Assembly (NCBI GenBank): GCA_038321615.1
Contig: JBBQFC010000035.1
Span: forward strand, 1 to 36,607
Reading direction: 5' to 3'
DNA length: 36,607 bases
Source of the DNA: JBBQFC01 sp038321615
Lineage (GTDB): Bacteria; Bacteroidota; Bacteroidia; Flavobacteriales_D; Cryomorphaceae
Each line of letters opens with the position of its first letter. The first letter of the stretch is position 1. A program made the position numbers and the translations under genes. Positions 31,241-36,607 of the stretch are shown here, piece after piece. The notes beneath the pieces were generated by a model that was not told the origin of the DNA, ran no database searches, and saw only the letters and a list, made by a program, of their open reading frames with translations.

Positions 31241-31289
31241 GGGCGGGACGCCCTGGTTAAAACACAGTCGCGAGACGCGAGCGTGGGCG
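31241..31289. repeat. Twin-hairpin repeat, unit 2
   Basis: Core identical by eye to unit 1 (49/49), 96 bases after it. Hairpin A is at 31241-31253 and hairpin B at 31268-31280. The following 43-base spacer shares CCCAA-GATTCCTT-like and GATAAGAAAGA blocks with the spacer of unit 1, so the whole ~95-base block, not only the core, was duplicated. Confidence 0.85.
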
Positions 31290-31332
31290 AATGGCGAAGC
31301 CACCCAATGATTCCTTGATAAGAAAGACATAG

Positions 31333-31381
31333 GGGCGGGACGCCATGGTTAAAACACACTCGCGAGACGCGAGCGTGGGCG
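31333..31381. repeat. Twin-hairpin repeat, unit 3
   Basis: Core 92 bases after unit 2 with two substitutions. C to A at core position 13 opens the outer pair of hairpin A. G to C at position 27 adds a pair to hairpin B, making CTCGCG-AGA-CGCGAG (31359-31373). The array ends 17 bases before the parC stop codon. Confidence 0.85.
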
Positions 31382-31398
31382 AATAACGAGCGCGGGCA

Positions 31399-34053
31399 TC
31401 AAAACAGTGTAACCTGTTGCCCTGCTTGTCCGCCTTCTTTGGGCGGCTCGGTCTTAATTTCGGGGGCGTTCTCGTCCGATGTTTCGTTTTCCTCATCGGC
31501 TGAGATCGTTTCGTCTGTTTCTGCTTCGGGTTCTGGCTCAGGAGTCTCAATTTCAGGCTCAATGCGATCAAAAGCCTTCACCTTCAATGTTGTAAGCCTA
31601 TTGCCCATAGCGGATACTCCTTTTACCGAAATAAAAGAATTGAGATCAATTTGCTCATCGAGCCGTTCGTTGCTCCGTTTATCGAAAACAATATTCAATA
31701 CGGGCTGTGGATGCGTAGTGGCATAATCGAGCAGCGATTCGGGATGCTCCGTTATAAAGGTCACGAGCTTCTGAGCGACTTCCGGTTGGAAACGCTTCAC
31801 ATTGTACTGACCCTTCTCCCCTTCCCAATACACGGCGGTAATCACCATATTGGGATCGTGTTTTTCTATGCTCACCATCTCTTCGTCGAAGTGTAAACCT
31901 AAATCGAAACCCGTGGTGCGGTAATAGCCTTTTTGGTAAATGGTGAGAATCTTGTCCTCGCCTTTAAAACTTCCGATGTAAGTACCGCGGCCGTCGGCGT
32001 TGAGCCTTTGCACCACGTCGTCGAACCAAATCTTTCGGGGAGCCAAGGTGCTTGTACCTTTTTCTTTGAGTTCAATTTTGTTCACCACGTATTTGCTCAG
32101 GGTATTACCCTTCACGGCCCTGCCTTTTATGGCAAGGCTGCTGAAATCGAAGTCAAATCGCAATTTTTTTAAGGCGTTGCGTGGACGGAGTTTTACGTGT
32201 ATCACTTCGGCTTCTCCATTAGGATTTGCGCTGAAATACAACACTTTGCTGCCCTTCGTACCCATAGTTAGGTCGTACTCTTTGTCGCGGGTTATACCGC
32301 TTACCGCAAAACGCTTGACCATGGCAGCGCCCGTAGCACCGTCCTGGTACACCATATTGTAAATAGTGCGTTTGTCATCCTTGTTCCACACATTGGCGTA
32401 GAGAATGTTTTTCCCGACAAATTTTTTAGTGTCGATTTTGGTGACGAGCATTACCCCGTCTTCGCGGAAAGCAATAACGTCGTCGATATCCGAACATTCG
32501 ATAACGTATTCATCCTTTTTCAAGCCGTAACCAATGAAACCTTCTTCCCTATCTACGTAGAGTTTCTTATTGGCCACCACTACTGCTGTAGCCACGATGT
32601 TGTCGAAGGTCTTGATCTCCGTGCGTCGTTCGCGGCCATCGCCATATTTCTTTCGCAGATTCCTAAAATAGGCAATCGCAAAGTCAATGATATTATCTAA
32701 ATAGTGCTGTACTTCAAGCAATTCGGCTTCGATCCGGGCTATGAGGTCATCGGCCTTGAAGCTGTCGAACTTGGAGATTCGTTTTATGCGTATTTCCGTA
32801 AGACGTAGCACATCGTCGTCCGTCACCGCTCGGCGCAAATGCCTGATATGGGGTTTCAAACCCAAATGGATATTCGCCATCACTTCTTCCCAGGTCTCGG
32901 CTTCTTCAATATCGCGGTAGATGCGGTTCTCGATAAAGATTTTCTCGAGTGAAGCAAAATGCCATTGCTCGTTGAGTTCCGATTTACGGATGTTTAGCTC
33001 CAATTTCAATAACTCCACAGTCTGCTCCGTAGAAAGTTTGAGCATTTCGTTGACGCCTACAAATCGGGGTTTATCCTTTTCAATTACGCAAGCATTAGGC
33101 GATATGCTCACTTCACAATCGCTTACAGCATAAAGCGCATCAATGGTTTTATCGGGAGAGATACCCGCCGGAAGATGCACCAGGATCTCGGCGCGCTCGG
33201 CCGTATTGTCTTCGATTTTACGAATCTTGACCTTGCCCTTCTCGTTTGCTTTTACTATACTTTCTATTAAACTGGTGGTTGTAGTACCGTGCGGTATCTC
33301 ATCTATTACCAACGTTTTAGTGTCAAGCTGCCTTATTTTGGCCCGCACGCGAATTCGTCCGCCACGGAGGCCTTCGTTGTACAGGCTAAAGTCTGCCATT
33401 CCCCCGTTCAAGAAGTCGGGAAGAATGTTGGGGCGCTTGCCTTTAAGCACCCCGATCGATGCTTCGATAAGTTCGTTAAAATTATGCGGCAGTATCTTGC
33501 AAGCCAAACCCACAGCAATACCTTCTGCGCCTTGAGCGAGCAATAAGGGAAATTTTACCGGAAGGAAGAGCGGCTCTTTATTTCGACCATCATAGCTGAG
33601 CCCCCATTTCGTGGTTTTAGGATTGAATACTACTTCGAGCGCAAACTTTGAAAGACGTGCTTCGATGTAGCGGGCTGCAGCAGCACCATCGCCGGTAAGG
33701 GTGTTTCCCCAGTTTCCTTGGCAGTCGATGAGAATGTCTTTTTGACCAATCTGCACCAGGGCATCGCCAATGGATGCGTCGCCGTGGGGGTGGTACTTCA
33801 TGGTATGGCCTATCACGTTGGCCACTTTGTTATACCGGCCATCGTCGAGGTCCTTCATACTATGGAGAATGCGGCGTTGCACGGGCTTTAAGCCATCGTT
33901 TAGCGCCGGCACGGCCCGTTCGAGAATTACGTACGAAGCGTATTCGAGAAACCAATTTTCGTACAGACCAGAAACCGGGATTACTTTTTCGCCCGTATGC
34001 GCTTCCGGAAGGTTTTCTGGCTCTCCAGGCAAGTTCACATCTTCTTCGCTCAT
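31399..34053 (-). CDS. parC: DNA topoisomerase IV subunit A
   Basis: 884 residues of a type IIA topoisomerase A subunit, which cuts and rejoins DNA to decatenate daughter chromosomes. The catalytic Tyr129 lies in AARYIEARLSKF; the quinolone-region equivalent is HPHGDASIGDALV (88-100). The breakage-reunion domain runs to about residue 490 and a beta-pinwheel C-terminal domain to about 830. The protein ends in an acidic, low-complexity tail (about 835-884, many Glu and Pro) closing with QQVTLF. Pairing with parE and the overall size favour ParC over GyrA. Its ATG overlaps the parE stop by four bases. Confidence 0.92.
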   Translation of the reverse strand: MSEEDVNLPGEPENLPEAHTGEKVIPVSGLYENWFLEYASYVILERAVPALNDGLKPVQRRILHSMKDLDDGRYNKVANVIGHTMKYHPHGDASIGDALVQIGQKDILIDCQGNWGNTLTGDGAAAARYIEARLSKFALEVVFNPKTTKWGLSYDGRNKEPLFLPVKFPLLLAQGAEGIAVGLACKILPHNFNELIEASIGVLKGKRPNILPDFLNGGMADFSLYNEGLRGGRIRVRAKIRQLDTKTLVIDEIPHGTTTTSLIESIVKANEKGKVKIRKIEDNTAERAEILVHLPAGISPDKTIDALYAVSDCEVSISPNACVIEKDKPRFVGVNEMLKLSTEQTVELLKLELNIRKSELNEQWHFASLEKIFIENRIYRDIEEAETWEEVMANIHLGLKPHIRHLRRAVTDDDVLRLTEIRIKRISKFDSFKADDLIARIEAELLEVQHYLDNIIDFAIAYFRNLRKKYGDGRERRTEIKTFDNIVATAVVVANKKLYVDREEGFIGYGLKKDEYVIECSDIDDVIAFREDGVMLVTKIDTKKFVGKNILYANVWNKDDKRTIYNMVYQDGATGAAMVKRFAVSGITRDKEYDLTMGTKGSKVLYFSANPNGEAEVIHVKLRPRNALKKLRFDFDFSSLAIKGRAVKGNTLSKYVVNKIELKEKGTSTLAPRKIWFDDVVQRLNADGRGTYIGSFKGEDKILTIYQKGYYRTTGFDLGLHFDEEMVSIEKHDPNMVITAVYWEGEKGQYNVKRFQPEVAQKLVTFITEHPESLLDYATTHPQPVLNIVFDKRSNERLDEQIDLNSFISVKGVSAMGNRLTTLKVKAFDRIEPEIETPEPEPEAETDETISADEENETSDENAPEIKTEPPKEGGQAGQQVTLF

Positions 34054-35960
34054 GATATTACTTCGTCCTGGAAATTAACATCCGCCGTTTCTTCCTGACC
34101 TGGCGCCAATTCCGGTACGATTGGGTCTTTCTCAATCTTCAAATTGTCGATGATAAAATCTTGCCGCTCGGGCGTATTTTTCCCCATGTAAAAAGTGAGT
34201 AAGTCCACAATAGTCGAGTCTTTAGAAATAACCACCGGTTCGAGGCGGATATCGTCGCCAATGAAATTCTTAAACTCATCGGGGGAGATTTCGCCAAGAC
34301 CCTTGAAGCGAGTGATTTCGGGATTTTTACCCACTTTGATAATAGCTTCTTGCCGCTCCCTTTCGGAATAGCAATAGTAGGTGTCGCGCTTATTGCGAAC
34401 GCGAAACAAGGGTGTTTGGAGAATGTAAAGATGATTATTGCGCACCAATTCAGGGAAGAATTGCAGAAAGAATGTGAGCAGGAGTAAGCGAATGTGCATA
34501 CCATCGACATCGGCATCGGTGGCTACAATAACTTTGTTGTAGCGGAGACCTTCCAATCCATCTTCGATGTTGAGGGCGGCTTGAATAAGGTTGAACTCTT
34601 CGTTTTCGTAAACGATTTTCTTAGTTAGGCCAAAACTGTTGAGCGGCTTACCTTTCAAGGAAAATACCGCCTGGGTATTAACATCCCTCGACTTGGTGAT
34701 GGATCCCGAAGCGGAGTCTCCTTCGGTGATAAAGATAACCGACTCTGCTCCTTTTGCCGGATCTTTAGCGTCGTTGTAATGCACGCGGCAATCGCGGAGC
34801 TTCTTATTGTGGAGATTGGCCTTTTTTGCTCTGTCGCGGGCAAGTTTGCGGATACCCGCCAGGTCTTTTCGTTCGCGTTCGTTCTCTTTTATTTTCCGTT
34901 CAATGGCATCAGCCACTTCGGGGTGCTTGTGCAGATAATTGTCAAGTTGCTCTTTTAGAAAGTCGTTGATAAAAGCGCGTATACTCTTCCCTTCCGGCTC
35001 AATCTCGGTACTGCCGAGTTTGGTTTTGGTTTGCGATTCAAAAACAGGCTCTACCACCTTCACGCTTACAGCTGCGAGCAGGCTACTCCGCACATCAGTC
35101 GGATCGTAATTTTTGCCATAGAAGTCTTTTACCACACGGGCATACGCTTCGCGAAAAGCGCTTTGGTGGGTACCGCCCTGGGTGGTATGCTGCCCGTTTA
35201 CAAAGGAATAGTACTCTTCGCCGTAAGATGCGGTATGGGTAAAAGCCACTTCTATATCGTCGCCGATGATGTGAACGATGGGGTATAACGGCTCGTCGGA
35301 AATTTTTTGTTCCAGGAGATCTTTTAAGCCATTTTTGGAAAAGAACCGCTCCCCGTTGAACCAGATACTCAGGCCGGTATTGAGGTAGCAGTAGTTCCAA
35401 ATCATCCGTTCGATAAACTCGGCCTTATACTTGAAGTTTTTAAAAACCTGCTCGTCGGGACGAAAATAAACATAGGTGCCATCGCGCTCTTCGGTATGTG
35501 GAATTTCGGTTTCGCTAAGGAGAACACCCCGCTCAAAAACGGCTGTTTTACCTTTTCCATCGCGGTAAGAGCTGATGGTGAAATGATCGGCCAGGGCATT
35601 TACTGCCTTGGTACCAACCCCGTTAAGCCCGACGGATTTTTTAAACGCCTTACTGTCGTACTTCGCACCGGTATTGATCTTGCTTACTACATCTACGAGT
35701 TTACCGAGCGGCACTCCCCGTCCATAGTCGCGTATGGCAACAAATCCATCTTTGAGCTTTATTTCGACCTTTTTCCCATTACCCATCACGTACTCATCGA
35801 TACAATTATCGACTACCTCCTTGATGAGAATGTAGATGCCATCATCGGCGGAAGTCCCGTTACCGAGCTTTCCGATGTACATTCCAGGCCGGAGCCTTAT
35901 ATGTTCTTTCCAATCGAGCGATCGGATGTTGTCTTCCGTGTAGTTTACTGCTTCTTCCAT
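34050..35960 (-). CDS. parE: DNA topoisomerase IV subunit B
   Basis: 636 residues from the ATG at 35960 (MEEAVNYTEDNIRSLDWKEH). The frame continues upstream to a TTG at 35993, but the ATG matches where Bacteroidota relatives begin. GHKL ATPase motifs are Asn52 (EVVDNCIDE), DYGRGVP (78-84) and GLNGVGTKAVN (111-121). QTKTKLG (310-316) marks the transducer. The TOPRIM motifs are EGDSASG (413-419) and DADVDGMHIR. It forms the ATP-driven half of topoisomerase IV and is co-transcribed with parC through an ATGA overlap. Confidence 0.93.
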   Translation of the reverse strand: MEEAVNYTEDNIRSLDWKEHIRLRPGMYIGKLGNGTSADDGIYILIKEVVDNCIDEYVMGNGKKVEIKLKDGFVAIRDYGRGVPLGKLVDVVSKINTGAKYDSKAFKKSVGLNGVGTKAVNALADHFTISSYRDGKGKTAVFERGVLLSETEIPHTEERDGTYVYFRPDEQVFKNFKYKAEFIERMIWNYCYLNTGLSIWFNGERFFSKNGLKDLLEQKISDEPLYPIVHIIGDDIEVAFTHTASYGEEYYSFVNGQHTTQGGTHQSAFREAYARVVKDFYGKNYDPTDVRSSLLAAVSVKVVEPVFESQTKTKLGSTEIEPEGKSIRAFINDFLKEQLDNYLHKHPEVADAIERKIKENERERKDLAGIRKLARDRAKKANLHNKKLRDCRVHYNDAKDPAKGAESVIFITEGDSASGSITKSRDVNTQAVFSLKGKPLNSFGLTKKIVYENEEFNLIQAALNIEDGLEGLRYNKVIVATDADVDGMHIRLLLLTFFLQFFPELVRNNHLYILQTPLFRVRNKRDTYYCYSERERQEAIIKVGKNPEITRFKGLGEISPDEFKNFIGDDIRLEPVVISKDSTIVDLLTFYMGKNTPERQDFIIDNLKIEKDPIVPELAPGQEETADVNFQDEVIS

Positions 35961-35997
35961 TCGTGTGCTTTGCACTTTACGCGATTGCGCCAATTGC

Positions 35998-36028
35998 TAA
36001 AAGTACAGTATAAACGGGAGTTGTAAAA
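35998..36028 (-). promoter_or_regulatory. Candidate parE-parC promoter
   Basis: On the minus strand TTTT (36028-36025), a 19-base spacer and TACTTTTA (36005-35998): one mismatch in each box from TTTG-N19-TAnnTTTG, with ideal spacing. The transcript would begin near 35994 with a leader of about 34 bases to the ATG at 35960. Confidence 0.4.
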
Positions 36029-36103
36029 TGGGTTTTTTCAACAATAGCGGGGATTTTTCAACTAAGTCAGCAGACGACACCCGAGCAATTTCCGCCACAA
36101 GAC

Positions 36104-36123
36104 CTGTGGATTTTTTTCCACAG
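36104..36123. repeat. Inverted repeat with DnaA-box-like arms
   Basis: CTGTGGA-TTTTTT-TCCACAG, perfect 7-base arms around six T. The arm TTTTCCACA differs from the DnaA box TTATCCACA by one base. It lies in the 278-base gap between parE and the small gene at 36239. As a hairpin it has no T-run after the stem, so it is not a standard terminator. Confidence 0.45.
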
Positions 36124-36204
36124 TATACCGGTCATTCCAACACGGGGAATCTTCTAATCATCTGATTGCTAAGTGTATTACGAATAAACGCAATAGGACT
36201 GTGG

Positions 36205-36217
36205 TTTGATAATCAAA
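36205..36217. promoter_or_regulatory. 13-base palindrome upstream of the small ORF
   Basis: TTTGAT-A-ATCAAA, perfect 6-base arms around one base, 21 bases before the ATG at 36239. Operator-like, with no known factor. Confidence 0.25.
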
Positions 36218-36238
36218 ACGCCAAAAAACGTTTAAGCT

Positions 36239-36451
36239 ATGGAAATCAAAATTCAAGACCGGGTCAAAGAAAAAGGGAACTCACACCTAATTGGGGTTGT
36301 GCTCGACCGTTTCATTCAAAACATGGAGTTGGATGAAGACGCTCAGATTCAAAAAATAGAGGCATCAGAAGAAAATCCAGCCTATTTGATACAATTTCCT
36401 GGCGGACAGACCAAGGTTCTCAACCTCGGCGACTTGGCCACAAACGGATAA
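36239..36451 (+). CDS. Small cytoplasmic protein of unknown function
   Basis: 70 residues, no signal or membrane segment, acidic. The pattern NPAYLIQFPGGQTKVLNLGD near the end suggests a small beta-rich domain, and residues 1-45 look helical or mixed. I do not recognise a family. It sits alone between parE (divergent) and ychF (convergent, 28-base gap). Codon use resembles its neighbours, which favours a real gene. Confidence 0.55.
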   Translation: MEIKIQDRVKEKGNSHLIGVVLDRFIQNMELDEDAQIQKIEASEENPAYLIQFPGGQTKVLNLGDLATNG

Positions 36452-36479
36452 GATAAGTGAACGTAGAGCGAGTGGCTCG

Positions 36480-36607
36480 TTATACGTTGAAGCGGAAGTG
36501 CATTATATCGCCATCTTCCACAACGTATTCCTTGCCTTCTACGCCTAATTTACCGGCATCTTTCACAGCTGCTTCAGAGCCAAGCTTTACGTAATCATTG
36601 TATTTGA
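36480..36607 (-). CDS. ychF: YchF, ribosome-associated ATPase (3' end only)
   Basis: The last 42 codons before the stop at 36480-36482; the gene continues past the window edge. The visible C-terminus, with YNDYVKLGSEAAVKDAGKLG, VEGKEYVVEDGD and the terminal IMHFRFNV, is the TGS-domain end of the Obg-related ATPase YchF/OLA1. That protein binds ribosomes and prefers ATP over GTP. The ending HFRFNV is highly characteristic. Nothing can be said about the nucleotide-binding part. Confidence 0.9.
   Translation of the reverse strand, partial: KYNDYVKLGSEAAVKDAGKLGVEGKEYVVEDGDIMHFRFNV

Larger units (their letters stand above)
31018..31398. other. Convergent intergenic region holding the twin-hairpin repeat array
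   Basis: The 381 bases between the coiled-coil gene stop and the parC stop (convergent) contain three repeat units (31145-31381) and a GC-rich lead-in (31068-31124) that may include a decayed copy. Frames are open through the array on the minus strand but encode only the repeat itself, so I call no gene. Confidence 0.7.

Noticed and set aside
31121..31359. Minus-strand open frames across the repeat array as small proteins
   Set aside because: The predicted peptides only restate the repeat (recurring CVLTRASRP-type strings) and have no start context or known fold.
31145..31381. CRISPR array
   Set aside because: Only three units at 92-96 base spacing. The spacers share sequence with each other, the repeat itself contains two hairpins, and no cas genes are present.
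36104..36180. Chromosomal replication origin
   Set aside because: Only one inverted pair of near-DnaA boxes, with no box cluster and no dnaA, dnaN or similar gene nearby.

Overview
The window is chromosomal DNA of a member of the Bacteroidota. Three lines of evidence support this. Two secreted proteins end in type IX secretion (T9SS) type A sorting domains and one carries a type B (CHU_C-like) domain. Many genes have the phylum's promoter, TTTG - 19 nt - TAnnTTTG, instead of a sigma70 -35/-10 pair. The gene content also fits: fused E1 alpha-beta dehydrogenase, DUF4421, adjacent parE-parC, and the membrane coiled-coil family often mislabelled as a tRNA methyltransferase. I cannot place the family or genus. 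I see no rRNA, tRNA, CRISPR array, insertion sequence, prophage or plasmid genes.

Layout. (1) 1-4.2 kb: a tight phenylacetate-catabolism operon, paaG-paaH-paaI-paaJ-paaY, entered at paaG. It faces a convergent phenylalanine 4-hydroxylase gene that has an intrinsic terminator directly ahead of its start codon. (2) 5.1-10.3 kb: housekeeping and small genes (DUF2461, a DNA-alkylation-repair-like HEAT protein, a minimal T9SS type B protein, a TPR lipoprotein, peptide deformylase, DUF2254). (3) 10.4-13.6 kb: fused 2-oxoacid dehydrogenase E1, then paaE, the reductase of the phenylacetyl-CoA epoxidase, about 8 kb from the other paa genes and with its own near-ideal promoter. (4) 13.7-19.5 kb: a small membrane protein divergent from a vitamin K-dependent gamma-carboxylase-like protein, a T9SS serine hydrolase, a PhoD-like phosphatase and a T9SS adhesin-like protein. 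(5) 19.5-22.9 kb: a three-gene envelope operon (small periplasmic protein, META-domain lipoprotein, formylglycine-generating-enzyme lipoprotein), a divergent cupin-like protein and a hemerythrin-like protein. (6) 22.9-27.5 kb: FkbM methyltransferase, DUF4421 barrel, MFS transporter, patatin and an LPP20 lipoprotein, with two convergent pairs overlapping at their 3' ends. (7) 27.6-30.1 kb: a pirin-pirin-nitroreductase-GNAT operon. (8) 30.4-36.6 kb: a membrane coiled-coil protein, an array of three twin-hairpin repeats, topoisomerase IV (parE-parC), a small conserved-looking ORF and the 3' end of ychF.

Most interesting points: the REP-like array of twin-hairpin units between two converging genes (31145-31381); a probable conditional terminator in the phhA leader; several start codons only 3-4 nt after a perfect -7 box, predicting leaderless mRNAs; perfect palindromes placed like operators at 19465-19482 and 14071-14085; and the detached paaE. 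I did not find a clear multi-gene system of unknown type; the repeat array is the best candidate for something undescribed. Coordinates and motifs were read by eye, and no database search was possible.
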